DNA of 64,000 nucleotides from positions 124,001 through 188,000 of the forward strand of contig NZ_VORY01000002.1 of NCBI RefSeq assembly GCF_007997295.1, read 5' to 3'. The position numbers and the translations under genes are program-made. Source of the stretch: Gillisia hiemivivida (lineage in GTDB: Bacteria > Bacteroidota > Bacteroidia > Flavobacteriales > Flavobacteriaceae). Below are positions 54,352-62,954 of the stretch, piece after piece. Each line of letters opens with the position of its first letter. Within the stretch, counting starts at the first letter, position 1. Under the pieces are notes generated by a model. That model had not been told where the DNA came from, searched no databases, and saw nothing but the letters and a program-made list of their open reading frames with translations.

Positions 54352-55167
54352 TTGGAAAAAGTACTGATATTAGGAGCAAGCGGCTTTATAGGGAATGCCC
54401 TGTATAAGGAGCTCTGCTCCTATTTTGATACTTATGGTACCTATCATACCAATTCAGATTTCTTTGAAGCAAATCATAAGTTTTATGAATTTGATATGGA
54501 ATCTGAAAACATTGATATTTTACTGGAAAATCTTAGGCCAACGGTTATTGTTTCTGCGCTCCGGGGAGGATTTAATGCTCAGGTAAACACGCATTTTTCA
54601 ATAATAGATTATATTTTAAGGAACAATAGCAAATTGCTTTTTATCTCTTCAGCAAACGTTTTTGATGCCTTTACCAACTATCCTTCTTACGAGTATGATA
54701 AAACTTTGTCTCAAAGTATTTATGGCAGATTCAAAATTAAAATTGAAAACGCTCTGCTTAGACTTCCAAATAATAAATATAATATATTGAGATTACCAAT
54801 GGTTTTTGGTGCTCATTCTCCCAGAACTTTGGAAATTAAAAATAAAATTGAATTTGGTGAAGCTATAGAGGTTTTTCCGAATGTTGTGGTTAATGCAACA
54901 GATATTACGCGGCTTACTCAGCAAATTCATTATATAATCAATAGAAAAAAAGAAGGAGTATTTCATTTAGGAAGTGAGGATCTCACCCATCAGCATGACC
55001 TAGTAAAGGATATTGCTACCGCTTTGGGGTATAAAAACCCACTTCTAAAGCAAGTATATGATTCTAATTACGATCGTTTTCTAGCTGTTTTACCAAAAGA
55101 CAATCTCTTACCAAAAAATCTACGCATTTCTCTACAGCACGTCATCAACTCCTCTGTGGTGATCTAA
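54352..55167 (+). CDS. NAD-dependent epimerase/dehydratase (RmlD-like)
   Basis: A 271-residue extended SDR. GASGFIGNALY is the cofactor loop, FISSANVFD carries the Ser/Thr position and YGRFKIKIE the Tyr-Lys pair. The shape is close to dTDP-4-dehydrorhamnose reductase-type proteins, but no sugar-nucleotide cluster is nearby. The start is a TTG at 54352, five bases after the gcvT stop; no ATG is in frame before the cofactor loop. It probably shares the gcvT transcript. Confidence 0.82.
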   Translation: MEKVLILGASGFIGNALYKELCSYFDTYGTYHTNSDFFEANHKFYEFDMESENIDILLENLRPTVIVSALRGGFNAQVNTHFSIIDYILRNNSKLLFISSANVFDAFTNYPSYEYDKTLSQSIYGRFKIKIENALLRLPNNKYNILRLPMVFGAHSPRTLEIKNKIEFGEAIEVFPNVVVNATDITRLTQQIHYIINRKKEGVFHLGSEDLTHQHDLVKDIATALGYKNPLLKQVYDSNYDRFLAVLPKDNLLPKNLRISLQHVINSSVVI

Positions 55168-55247
55168 ATTTGTTAAGCTTTCCCTAAACTATAAAGCATT
55201 TTTCAAGAGTTCCCTGCTATTTAGTAACTTTAAGAAAACCAAAACAA

Positions 55248-55958
55248 ATGAATACTCCACAATTTAAAGATCTTAAAGCGGTATTTATAAACTGTACGCT
55301 TAAAAAGTCACCAAAACAAAGTCACACTAGAGGACTTATAGAAGTTTCAAAAACTATTATGGAAAAGGAAGGCGTGGTGGTAGAAGTAATTCGTGCTGCA
55401 GATTATACCCTTCCTAATGGAATCCAGCCAGACATGACCAAAGAAGGAGAAGAAAAAGATGATTGGCCAGAACTATTCAATAAAATTATAGCAGCAGATA
55501 TTTTAGTGCTTTGCACTCCAATCTGGTTAGGCGCTAAATCTTCTATATGCACCAAAATAGTAGAACGTTTGTATGCAATGAGTGCTCAACAAAATGAAAA
55601 AGGGCAATATATTTATTATGGGAAAGTAGGTGGCTGTTTAATCACTGGAAACGAAGATGGAATAAAACATTGTGCTATGAATATGTTATACTCCCTACAG
55701 CATTTAGGCTATTCCATTCCACCTCAAGCAGATGCCGGATGGATTGGAGAAGTTGGTCCTGGACCAAGTTATCTAGATGAAGAATCTAATGCCAAAGAAA
55801 GTGATTTCACCAATAGGAATACTACCTTTATGACTTATAATCTAATGCATTTAGCAAGTCTGCTAAAGCAATTTGGAGGATTTCCTGCTTATGGTAATTT
55901 ACCTGAGGAATGGAAAAACGGTAAAAGATGGGCTTTTGAGAATCCTGAATATCGTTAA
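55248..55958 (+). CDS. Flavodoxin-like NAD(P)H-dependent FMN reductase-family protein
   Basis: A 236-residue flavodoxin-fold protein. CTLKKSPKQSHTRGLIE is the FMN-phosphate loop type (S-x-x-S-x-T), LCTPIWLGAKSSICTKIVER the P-x-W loop, and LITGNEDGIKH the third flavin loop. Such proteins reduce quinones or free FMN; the substrate is unknown. It is followed by a short R2 repeat fragment and phhB on the same strand. Confidence 0.82.
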   Translation: MNTPQFKDLKAVFINCTLKKSPKQSHTRGLIEVSKTIMEKEGVVVEVIRAADYTLPNGIQPDMTKEGEEKDDWPELFNKIIAADILVLCTPIWLGAKSSICTKIVERLYAMSAQQNEKGQYIYYGKVGGCLITGNEDGIKHCAMNMLYSLQHLGYSIPPQADAGWIGEVGPGPSYLDEESNAKESDFTNRNTTFMTYNLMHLASLLKQFGGFPAYGNLPEEWKNGKRWAFENPEYR

Positions 55959-55959
55959 A

Positions 55960-56010
55960 AATCAAGAACCTCGGGGGGAAGCCCACAAGATCTGAAATGA
56001 GAAACAATTG
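55960..56010. repeat. Dispersed intergenic repeat R2, fragment
   Basis: AATCAAGAACCTCGGGGGGA, then AGCCCACAAGATCTG: the left end of R2 with the remainder degenerate. It begins two bases after the flavodoxin-like stop codon. Confidence 0.55.
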
Positions 56011-56052
56011 TAAAAAACTTAAAACAAGCCTAAAGGAATTAAAAATTTTATT

Positions 56053-56340
56053 ATGAAAAAATTATCTGAAAAAGAAATAAACGAAAAATTGGAATCTCTA
56101 GAAGGATGGAGCTATACTGATAATGCTTTGCAGACTTCTTTTGAATTCGAAAACTTTAAGGAAGCTTTTACTTTAATGACGAGAATTGCTTTTGAAGCTG
56201 AAGCACAACAACATCATCCAGATTGGAACAATGTTTATAATCAATTAGAAATTTCACTTTCTACTCATGATGCTGGCGGTGTTACCGAAAAGGATTTTAA
56301 ACTGGCTAAAGCAATTGAAGGAATTGTGAATGCAGAATAA
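56053..56340 (+). CDS. phhB: 4a-hydroxytetrahydrobiopterin dehydratase (PhhB/DCoH-like)
   Basis: A 95-residue pterin-4a-carbinolamine dehydratase. The signature is QQHHPDWNNVYNQLEISLST followed by HDAGGVTEKDFKLA; the His-His pair and following His bind the pterin. It regenerates the tetrahydrobiopterin-type cofactor of phenylalanine hydroxylase or takes part in molybdopterin metabolism. No hydroxylase gene is in the window. Confidence 0.93.
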   Translation: MKKLSEKEINEKLESLEGWSYTDNALQTSFEFENFKEAFTLMTRIAFEAEAQQHHPDWNNVYNQLEISLSTHDAGGVTEKDFKLAKAIEGIVNAE

Positions 56341-56404
56341 ATTATAATTAATTATAGAGGTCAGTAGATAGTTTCATATTCTAATGCCAATAGTCCTGCA
56401 AATG

Positions 56405-56505
56405 TCAGGTTGAGCATTTCGACTTCGCTCAATACAAGCTAAAGTCGAAACCTAATTTTTCATTCCAATAGTTCTCTCCCGAGAAATCGGGACGTTCGAA
56501 CTGAC
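56405..56505. repeat. Dispersed palindromic element R3
   Basis: TCAGGTTGAGCATTTCGACTTCGC at the left, AAGTCGAAACCT in the middle, then CTCCCGA-GAAA-TCGGGA and a closing GTTCGAACTGA. The ends TCAG...CTGA, the GTCGAAACCT/AGGTT...TCGAC arms and CCCGA/TCGGG stem make nested hairpins. It resembles R1 only in the CCCGA stem. Confidence 0.55.
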
Positions 56506-56595
56506 TAAATAATGTCTTTACATTATTAATAATCAATTAATTAGTAGTGTGAAAGTATATGCATTTAACTACTGACCTATAATTAATTTAATTGT

Positions 56596-56634
56596 CGTTC
56601 CATTTTTCTAGCTAGAAATGGAACGTTTTTTTAT
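56596..56634 (+). terminator. Rho-independent terminator just before yebC
   Basis: CGTTCCATTT pairs with AAATGGAACG, then T7. It ends 25 bases before the yebC ATG, so yebC must use a promoter overlapping it (TATTTTTA follows at 56632-56639) or be read through. Confidence 0.85.
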
Positions 56635-56658
56635 TTTTACACCAGATTTATAATATTT

Positions 56659-57378
56659 ATGGGAAGAGCATTCGAATTTAGAAAAGCACGTAAAATGAAG
56701 CGTTGGTCTGCAATGGCTAAAGCATTTACTAGAATTGGGAAAGACATAGTAATGGCTGTAAAAGAAGGCGGCCCCGATCCAGATAGTAATTCCAGACTTC
56801 GTGCAGTTATTCAGAATGCGAAAAGTGTGAACATGCCTAAAGATAATATCGATCGTGCTATTAAACGTGCGAGTGATAAAGATCAAGGGGATTATAAAAT
56901 AGTGCTTTTTGAAGGATATGCTCCTCATGGGATCGCTGTTCTGGTTGAAACAGCTACAGATAATAATAATAGAACAGTTGCCAACGTGCGAATGCACTTT
57001 AGTAAGAGTGATGGAAATCTAGGAACTTCAGGTTCTGTAGAATTCATGTTCGATCATACCTGTAATTTCAGAATTCCTGCGGAAGGGCAAGATGCTGAAG
57101 AATTAGAGCTGGAATTAATTGATTTTGGAGCAGAAGAAGTTTTTGAAGATGAAGATGGGATATTAATTTATGCTCCTTTTGAAAGTTTTGGAGCCATTCA
57201 GAAAGAATTAGAGAATAGAGAAATAGAGATTTTGTCATCTGGATTCGAAAGAATTCCCCAAGTAACTAAGAAATTATCTACAGATGAAACTGCAGATGTA
57301 GAGAAATTATTGGAACGTTTGGACGAAGATGATGATGTGCAAAACGTATATCACACCATGGACGAATCTGAAGACTAA
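56659..57378 (+). CDS. YebC/PmpR/TACO1-family protein
   Basis: A 239-residue translation-linked factor, historically called a transcriptional regulator. MGRAFEFRKARKMKRWSAMA at the start and MPKDNIDRAIKRA are its hallmarks. VLVETATDNNNRTVANVR and the KSDGNLGTSGSVEF block follow, with an acidic C-terminus. Paralogues relieve ribosome stalling at polyproline or bind DNA; the sequence alone does not decide. Convergent with the acyltransferase gene. Confidence 0.93.
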   Translation: MGRAFEFRKARKMKRWSAMAKAFTRIGKDIVMAVKEGGPDPDSNSRLRAVIQNAKSVNMPKDNIDRAIKRASDKDQGDYKIVLFEGYAPHGIAVLVETATDNNNRTVANVRMHFSKSDGNLGTSGSVEFMFDHTCNFRIPAEGQDAEELELELIDFGAEEVFEDEDGILIYAPFESFGAIQKELENREIEILSSGFERIPQVTKKLSTDETADVEKLLERLDEDDDVQNVYHTMDESED

Positions 57379-57392
57379 AAGTACTTCAGGTT

Positions 57393-57932
57393 CTAAAATT
57401 GTTCAGGAAATTTCCCTTGAACACCTCCATAAAAACTTTTGATTTTTAGAAGATCTTTTTCAATATCACCTGTAGTATAAAAAGGTTTAGAAAATATTGT
57501 TAGCTTTTTTCCATAATCAAAAGCGACCATTATAATGGGAACATTGGCTGCTTCAGCAATATAATAGAATCCTGTCCTCCATCTTTCAGATTTCTGTCTA
57601 GTCCCTTCTGGAGATAAAGCTAGCCTGAAAATTTTCTTAGATTCAAAAATAGCGGCAATTGCCTCAACTTTCTTTTCTTTAGAAACCCTATCCACGGGTG
57701 CTCCACCCATCCATTTAAAATACCAGCCAAATGGAGGTTTGAACAATTCCTTTTTTCCAACAAAATTAATTTCGATATCTAGGATGTTCCGGGTTAAAAC
57801 TCCCAAAGAAAAATCCCACCAACTGGTGTGGGGAGCTACAACAAACACGCATTTTTTAATATTTGAATCGAAAGCACCCTGAATTCCCCATTTAAATACT
57901 TTAAAATAAATGAACTTAGAAACGAAACTCAT
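57393..57932 (-). CDS. PlsC-like 1-acyl-glycerol-3-phosphate acyltransferase family protein
   Basis: A 179-residue acyltransferase. APHTSWWDFS holds the H-x4-D catalytic motif, and SPEGTRQKSERW is the E-G-T-R substrate motif. The short length and the FGWYFKWMGGAPVDR region (MGG-x-P-V-D/N-R) are typical of the small PlsC-like enzymes of Bacteroidetes. Substrate (phospholipid or ornithine-lipid type) is not defined. It starts 10 bases after the proline dehydrogenase stop and probably shares its transcript. Confidence 0.88.
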   Translation of the reverse strand: MSFVSKFIYFKVFKWGIQGAFDSNIKKCVFVVAPHTSWWDFSLGVLTRNILDIEINFVGKKELFKPPFGWYFKWMGGAPVDRVSKEKKVEAIAAIFESKKIFRLALSPEGTRQKSERWRTGFYYIAEAANVPIIMVAFDYGKKLTIFSKPFYTTGDIEKDLLKIKSFYGGVQGKFPEQF

Positions 57933-57942
57933 AGGGTTTAAA

Positions 57943-59139
57943 TTATTCTCGGTTACCCTTAGTAGGTTCTCCTTTGCGGCGCTTTCTTTCTTCTATAAGT
58001 AAAGCTAATTCTCTACCGGTTTGTCCTCTTACCGAAGTGTTTTCCTGCGCTCTTCTAATTAAATAGGGAACCACTTCCCTAACTGGACCAAAAGGCACTA
58101 GTTTTGCCGTATTATAGCCTTTTTTAGCAAGGTTTAAACTAATATGATCACTCATGCCATACAATTGACTAAACCACACTCGGGAGTCATTAATGGAAAT
58201 GTTCTTATCCTCCATAACTTGTAAGGCAAGATAATTACTCATTTCATTGTGAGTTCCTACAAATAAGGAGATATCATCTATTTGTCCCAAACAGTAAGAT
58301 AAAACACCGTTAAAGCTTACATCTGTAGCTTCTTTACTTTCACATATAGGAGTTGGATATCCCATTTTATTCGCACGTTGATTTTCTTTTTCCATGTAAG
58401 CCCCGCGTACGATCTTTGCACCAATTTTATAACCTGCGGCTTTTGCTTTTGAATGTAAGGCTTGTAAATAATTTCCTCTATCCCATCTATAACATTGAAG
58501 CGTATTAAACACAATCGCTTTTTCCTGATTGTATTTCTCCATCATCTCTTCCATAAGATCATCTGCGGCATCTTGCATCCAGGATTCCTCCCCATCTGCC
58601 AAAACACTAATATCATTCTTATAGGCAGCGCCACAAATAAGATCTACTCTATTTTTAACGCGAGCCCATTCTTCTTCTTCCTCTGTGCTTAAAGTTTCTT
58701 TAGAAGATACTTTTTCCCATATTTCTAATCTTCCAACTCCAGTTGGTTTAAAAACAGCAAAAGGAAGTTCTTTCTTTTCTGCGGCAAATTCAATAATACT
58801 GATCTTCTTTTTCATGGCAGAGTCAAATTGCGCCTCCTCCACTTTTCCTTCTACAGAATAATCCAAAATACTATGAACTTTCTTAGTATACATTTTTTCG
58901 ATCACCTTCATACAATCTTCCATAGTCTCACCACCGCTAAATTGCTTAAAAATGGTGCTTTTAATAAGACCTTCTACCGGTAAATGCAGTTTCAAAGATA
59001 TGTTGGTAAGATAAGTGCCAATCTTAACTAAGGTTGGCCTATTGATCATGTTAAATAAAAACAGCGCTCTATTAAGATCATCGTTCGATTTTAATTTAAA
59101 AGCTGTCTCGGTATCGTCAAAGATTTTTTGTGTGATCAT
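57943..59139 (-). CDS. Proline dehydrogenase
   Basis: FAD-dependent enzyme oxidising proline to pyrroline-5-carboxylate. The TIM-barrel motifs of monofunctional PRODH are visible: FNTLQCYRWDR, KIVRGAYMEKENQRA, VGTHNEMSNYLA and the C-terminal YLIRRAQENTSV. 398 residues, one domain, without the dehydrogenase partner of PutA. The N-terminal 200 residues carry the extra helical segment seen in eukaryotic-type PRODH and Bacteroidetes. Divergent from aroB; a -7 element for each is in the spacer. Confidence 0.93.
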   Translation of the reverse strand: MITQKIFDDTETAFKLKSNDDLNRALFLFNMINRPTLVKIGTYLTNISLKLHLPVEGLIKSTIFKQFSGGETMEDCMKVIEKMYTKKVHSILDYSVEGKVEEAQFDSAMKKKISIIEFAAEKKELPFAVFKPTGVGRLEIWEKVSSKETLSTEEEEEWARVKNRVDLICGAAYKNDISVLADGEESWMQDAADDLMEEMMEKYNQEKAIVFNTLQCYRWDRGNYLQALHSKAKAAGYKIGAKIVRGAYMEKENQRANKMGYPTPICESKEATDVSFNGVLSYCLGQIDDISLFVGTHNEMSNYLALQVMEDKNISINDSRVWFSQLYGMSDHISLNLAKKGYNTAKLVPFGPVREVVPYLIRRAQENTSVRGQTGRELALLIEERKRRKGEPTKGNRE

Positions 59140-59158
59140 ACATAGGATATTAATGCGA

Positions 59159-59166
59159 CAAATATA
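59159..59166 (-). promoter_or_regulatory. Putative -7 element for proline dehydrogenase
   Basis: TATATTTG on the minus strand, exact consensus, 20 bases before the ATG at 59139. Confidence 0.5.
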
Positions 59167-59216
59167 ATTATTGAGTTAGGATAATTTAATTATTTTCTGC
59201 TTATTTTCGATATCTA

Positions 59217-59224
59217 TAAATTTG
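59217..59224 (+). promoter_or_regulatory. Putative -7 element for aroB
   Basis: TAAATTTG, exact consensus, 19 bases before the ATG at 59243. A TTG at 59222 inside it cannot be the start. Confidence 0.6.
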
Positions 59225-59242
59225 AATAAAACCTTTTTAATT

Positions 59243-60310
59243 ATGGCTGTTTTAGCTAGTCAAGCTCCAATTTTTTATGCAGAAAACGGGTGCGCCGAAT
59301 TATCTAATTACCTAAGAGCTTCCAAACCGTCCATGATCTTTGTTTTGGTGGACTCTAATACCCACAATAATTGCCTGAATATTTTTCTTCAGCAGCTAGA
59401 AACAACTATTACAATTGAAGTAATTGAAATGGAAGCCGGAGAAGAACACAAAAATATTGAAACATGTTCTGGAATCTGGGAAACCCTTTCTGAGCTCGGC
59501 GCAGATAGAAAAAGCCTGCTGATTAATTTAGGTGGCGGCGTAGTTACAGATCTTGGTGGATTTGTTGCAAGTACTTTTAAAAGAGGTATATCTTATATTA
59601 ATGTCCCCACTAGCCTACTGGCAATGGTCGATGCGTCGGTTGGCGGTAAATGCGGAGTAGACCTCGGGAATTTAAAAAATCAAATAGGTGTTATTAATCA
59701 GCCGGAAATGGTTTTAATAGATTCTAATTATTTATCTACGCTACCTGCAAATGAAATGCGTAGCGGTTTGGCTGAAATTTTAAAACATGGCCTCATTGCA
59801 AATGAAGCATATTGGGAAAAAGCCACCAACCTGGAAGCTCTTACATTAGAGGATCTTGACAGCCTTATTATAGAATCTATAGAAATAAAATCTAGAATTG
59901 TCCAGGAAGATCCTACAGAAAAAAGTGTTAGAAAAACACTAAACTATGGCCATACCTTAGGTCACGCAATAGAATCCTATTTTTTAACCAATCCTAATAA
60001 AATCACTTTACTTCATGGGGAGGCAGTTGCAGCTGGTATGATCATGGCTACCCATCTTTCTTATAAGATATGTGGTTTTCCTGAAAAAAAATTAGAGAAT
60101 ATCACCAATAAAATCAATGAATTATTTCCGAAGATAAATCTCTTAGAAGAAGATTATGAAGTGGTGCTTGATCTTCTGAAATTTGACAAGAAAAATTCAC
60201 ACGGAAACATAAATTTTGTTCTTTTGAAGGATATTGGGAAAGCAGAATTAGATGTAATTGTGCCAAATGACCAGTTAATAGAGGCCATGAATTATTATTT
60301 AAAAAATTAA
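59243..60310 (+). CDS. aroB: 3-dehydroquinate synthase
   Basis: Second step of the shikimate pathway, cyclising DAHP to 3-dehydroquinate with NAD and a metal. GGGVVTDLGGFVASTFKRGI, VDASVGGKCGVDLGNLKNQIG, and the metal-binding E in ILKHGLIAN plus LNYGHTLGHAIES and HGEAVAAGM are all present. 355 residues. I set the start at the ATG at 59243; the frame runs seven codons upstream to a TTG that lies in the -7 element. Confidence 0.95.
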   Translation: MAVLASQAPIFYAENGCAELSNYLRASKPSMIFVLVDSNTHNNCLNIFLQQLETTITIEVIEMEAGEEHKNIETCSGIWETLSELGADRKSLLINLGGGVVTDLGGFVASTFKRGISYINVPTSLLAMVDASVGGKCGVDLGNLKNQIGVINQPEMVLIDSNYLSTLPANEMRSGLAEILKHGLIANEAYWEKATNLEALTLEDLDSLIIESIEIKSRIVQEDPTEKSVRKTLNYGHTLGHAIESYFLTNPNKITLLHGEAVAAGMIMATHLSYKICGFPEKKLENITNKINELFPKINLLEEDYEVVLDLLKFDKKNSHGNINFVLLKDIGKAELDVIVPNDQLIEAMNYYLKN

Positions 60311-60331
60311 TTTGAAAATTAATTTGACCGC

Positions 60332-60361
60332 TTGAAAATAATGCTATTTTTACTATAATTG
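60332..60361 (+). promoter_or_regulatory. Putative promoter of the acidic small protein gene
   Basis: TTG at 60332-60334, 19 bases, then TATAATTG at 60354-60361 (one mismatch from TAnnTTTG), 18 bases before the ATG at 60380. Confidence 0.5.
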
Positions 60362-60379
60362 CATCATCAAATCTTAGTT

Positions 60380-60691
60380 ATGAAAAGAGTCATTGTAGAT
60401 TACAAAAAGTTAACTCCAGAAATTTTAAGCCTATTGGTAGACAAATATCCTGATGGATATGATGATGACCATGTAATTTCATTTAAAAACGCTAAAAATG
60501 AAACTGTTGAGGCGGTAGAAGTGCGAACAGAAGATTCCATATACTTGGTTAAGGTAAGTACCAAGTTAGAGAATAGTATGGCAAACTACGACGAAGATGA
60601 TTATGATGATTCCGATTTCAATGAGCCAATATCTGAAATTCCCGAAAAAGATAACGGTGAGGAAGATGATGATGAAGATCTAGATAGATAA
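60380..60691 (+). CDS. Small protein with acidic tail, function unknown
   Basis: A 103-residue protein. The N-terminal half is basic and ordered (KRVIVDYKKLTPEILSLLVD, YPDGYDDDHVISFKNAKNET); the second half is almost all Asp/Glu and ends EDDDEDLDR. Such proteins in flavobacteria have at times been labelled DNA primase without support; nothing of a primase is visible. Start set at the ATG at 60380 after the promoter element. Confidence 0.75.
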   Translation: MKRVIVDYKKLTPEILSLLVDKYPDGYDDDHVISFKNAKNETVEAVEVRTEDSIYLVKVSTKLENSMANYDEDDYDDSDFNEPISEIPEKDNGEEDDDEDLDR

Positions 60692-60697
60692 TTCAAT

Positions 60698-60732
60698 AAA
60701 AAAGCGGCCTGTTTAGAAATAGGTCGCTTTTT
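60698..60732. terminator. Bidirectional rho-independent terminator
   Basis: AAAAAGCGGCCT and AGGTCGCTTTTT pair with one G-T wobble around a 10-nt loop, between the convergent acidic-protein and DJ-1 genes. Confidence 0.85.
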
Positions 60733-60754
60733 ACTCTTTTATATGTATTAAGAT

Positions 60755-61303
60755 TTAAGCATGTTGCATATCGTGCTTTCCTTCATTTATCTCTTCAATA
60801 AGCTTGGCATTAAAAGCCGGAAGATCATCTGGGTTTCTACTTGTAACTAAGGCTTCATCCACAACTACTTCTTCATCTACCCAATTTGCACCTGCATTCA
60901 TAAGATCTTTTTTGATAGAATTAAAAGAAGTCATTTTCCTACCTTCAACTACATCTGCTTCTATTAAGATCCAAGGAGCATGACATATTGCAGCTACTGG
61001 TTTCTTTTGCTTAAAGAAATCTCTTACAAAGTTGAGAGCATCCTCATCTCTTCTCAATATATCCGGGTTAATAACTCCTCCAGGCAACATAAGCGCATTA
61101 TAATCTTTAGCAGTTACTTCACTTAAAGTCTTATCTACTTTATACTCTTTAGACCAATTTCCATCTGCCCAAGATTTAATATTTCCAGATTTCAAACTAA
61201 CTATTTCAACTTGAAATCCTTCCTTTTCCATTGCTTCTTTAGGAGATTTTAATTCACTTTCTTCAAATCCATCTGTTGCCAAAATTGCTATTCTCTTTTT
61301 CAT
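60755..61303 (-). CDS. DJ-1/PfpI family protein (YhbO-like)
   Basis: A 182-residue class I glutamine-amidotransferase-like protein. GFEESELKSP holds the acidic residue and AAICHAPWIL the reactive Cys in the nucleophile elbow, with His beside it. PfpI/YhbO relatives have been called proteases, glyoxalases or protein deglycases; stress protection is the safest statement. I start at the ATG at 61303, because a -7 element (61339-61346) lies inside the longer frame that begins at 61363. Confidence 0.88.
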   Translation of the reverse strand: MKKRIAILATDGFEESELKSPKEAMEKEGFQVEIVSLKSGNIKSWADGNWSKEYKVDKTLSEVTAKDYNALMLPGGVINPDILRRDEDALNFVRDFFKQKKPVAAICHAPWILIEADVVEGRKMTSFNSIKKDLMNAGANWVDEEVVVDEALVTSRNPDDLPAFNAKLIEEINEGKHDMQHA

Positions 61304-61338
61304 AATCGTTGATTTAAATATTAAACTTATAATTGATC

Positions 61339-61346
61339 CAAAGATA
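61339..61346 (-). promoter_or_regulatory. Putative -7 element for the DJ-1/PfpI gene
   Basis: TATCTTTG on the minus strand, exact consensus, 36 bases before the ATG at 61303. Confidence 0.55.
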
Positions 61347-61432
61347 CTTTTACTGACTTTCAATATTTATTAAGAGGTTTATAAAATATGATGAGTTTTG
61401 GTTAAACCTCTGCTAAATAGAATTTTATTTTG

Positions 61433-62407
61433 TTAATTATCGTTGGAAGAATTAGATTCCAAATCTTTCATAATTTTATCGTCTTCCTTTAATTTTTGCT
61501 TTTTTTCTTCCAGTTTGACTAATTCCTGATTAATTGCAGGTTCACCGAATTCTGTAGGAATTATTTTTTCCTTTTTATATTGTGCATATTGAACAGTGAA
61601 TTCTGCCCCAAAGAACATAATTAAGCAAGTATAATTTACCCATAGTAAAATAAGAACCATGGAGGAAGCTCCTCCATAAACTGAAGCTGGATCTGTTCTA
61701 CCAAAATAGATTCCAATAAGATATTCTCCTATTAAAAAAAGTATAGTTGTTAAGGTTGCGCCATAAAGAGTAACTTTCCATCTAATCTTTATATCTGGCA
61801 ACAATTTAAAGATGGAGCCAAAAAGTAAGGTGATAAATACAAGAGAAAGAAATGAATTCACTAAATCGAGACCTAAGGCAGTTACAGCAGGGGCATAACT
61901 TTCTATATAATCGCTTAACATTCTAATGATTGCTGAAACAATTAATCCCAAAAGCATTAAAAATCCTATAACTAAGATCATCCCAAAAGAAATCACTCTA
62001 TCTATAAACATCCTAAAATAAGTACCCTCCTTTTCAGCAACATTCCAGATATTATTCATCGCTTTTTTAAGCTGAAAAAAAACTCCTGTCGCTCCAAATA
62101 TTAGCATGAATATCCCAAAAATAACCGCAAAAGTAGAATTACTGCTCAAGGCAGCATTGCTTATCATATTTTCTACGATCATTGCGGAATCCTCACCTAT
62201 AAATTCTGCTATTTGACCAGTAATCCGACCTTGAACCGCTTCTCTACCAAAAAAATAGCCTGCAATACTTACTACAATTATAAGCAAAGAAGGTAATGAA
62301 AATAGGGTGTAATACGCAATAATGGCACTTCTCGCCCATGGATCGTTACCATTCCAACTTACATATGCCTTTTTTAAAAGCTTCCAAAAGGTCTTCAGTT
62401 TTTTCAT
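61433..62407 (-). CDS. YihY/BrkB-family inner-membrane protein
   Basis: A 324-residue protein with six membrane helices of the YihY/virulence-factor BrkB type. ARSAIIAYYTLFSLPSLLII is the conserved first block, and YGGASSMVLILLWVNYTCLI carries the late Gly-rich and W-x-NY motif. The C-terminal 50 residues are charged and cytosolic. Not an RNase despite the old name. Its start overlaps the DinB-like stop by four bases (62404-62407). Confidence 0.9.
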   Translation of the reverse strand: MKKLKTFWKLLKKAYVSWNGNDPWARSAIIAYYTLFSLPSLLIIVVSIAGYFFGREAVQGRITGQIAEFIGEDSAMIVENMISNAALSSNSTFAVIFGIFMLIFGATGVFFQLKKAMNNIWNVAEKEGTYFRMFIDRVISFGMILVIGFLMLLGLIVSAIIRMLSDYIESYAPAVTALGLDLVNSFLSLVFITLLFGSIFKLLPDIKIRWKVTLYGATLTTILFLIGEYLIGIYFGRTDPASVYGGASSMVLILLWVNYTCLIMFFGAEFTVQYAQYKKEKIIPTEFGEPAINQELVKLEEKKQKLKEDDKIMKDLESNSSNDN

Positions 62408-62922
62408 AATCCATAATGAGATTTAAATAGGACCAAATGGTGTTTTTGATGTCCTGCTAAAATAAATCCAGCGGCACGCGGGCTTAATTGCGATTTACTT
62501 GCTTCTCCAATTTTACAATACATCTCTTCCTCAAAGCTTTCAAAAAGAGCTATGCCAGCATCTCTTACAACTTCAAATTCTTTAATAAGACTGCTAAGAC
62601 TTCTTCTTTCTGCTTTAGATACTGGAACGTAAGCATCTTGATCAAATCCCGCTATAGGTGTTAGGTCTTCACGTGCAATAGTTAAGGCTCTATACTGGAA
62701 GATTCGCTCTGTATCAATAACATGTTGAATAGACTGTGCAACGGTCCATTTCCCTTCTGCATAAGAATGTTTTAAATCTTCTTCTTGTAGACCTTTTAAG
62801 AAAATCACAAATTCCTTTTTCTGATCTTTTAAAATTGAAATCAAATCTTCATCAGGCAATTTATCTATATACGTTTGATAAAAGGGGTTATATTCTGAGG
62901 TCAGTAATTGTGATGTTGTCAT
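62404..62922 (-). CDS. DinB-superfamily protein
   Basis: A 172-residue four-helix DinB/YfiT-like protein. His in SIQHVIDTER, then GFILAGHQKHHLVLFKSHYG supply the three histidines that bind a metal in the family, and EGKWTVAQSIQHV is a typical second helix. Members act as thiol-dependent transferases or hydrolases; this one's role is unknown. Co-transcribed with the YihY gene by overlap. Confidence 0.85.
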   Translation of the reverse strand: MTTSQLLTSEYNPFYQTYIDKLPDEDLISILKDQKKEFVIFLKGLQEEDLKHSYAEGKWTVAQSIQHVIDTERIFQYRALTIAREDLTPIAGFDQDAYVPVSKAERRSLSSLIKEFEVVRDAGIALFESFEEEMYCKIGEASKSQLSPRAAGFILAGHQKHHLVLFKSHYGL

Positions 62923-62954
62923 AATTTAAATAAAATTTTTAAAACTTCAAGGTA

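Noticed and set aside
56608-56997. 129-codon minus-strand ORF across the start of yebC
   Set aside because: It is a shadow of the well-supported yebC frame and overlaps the terminator before it.
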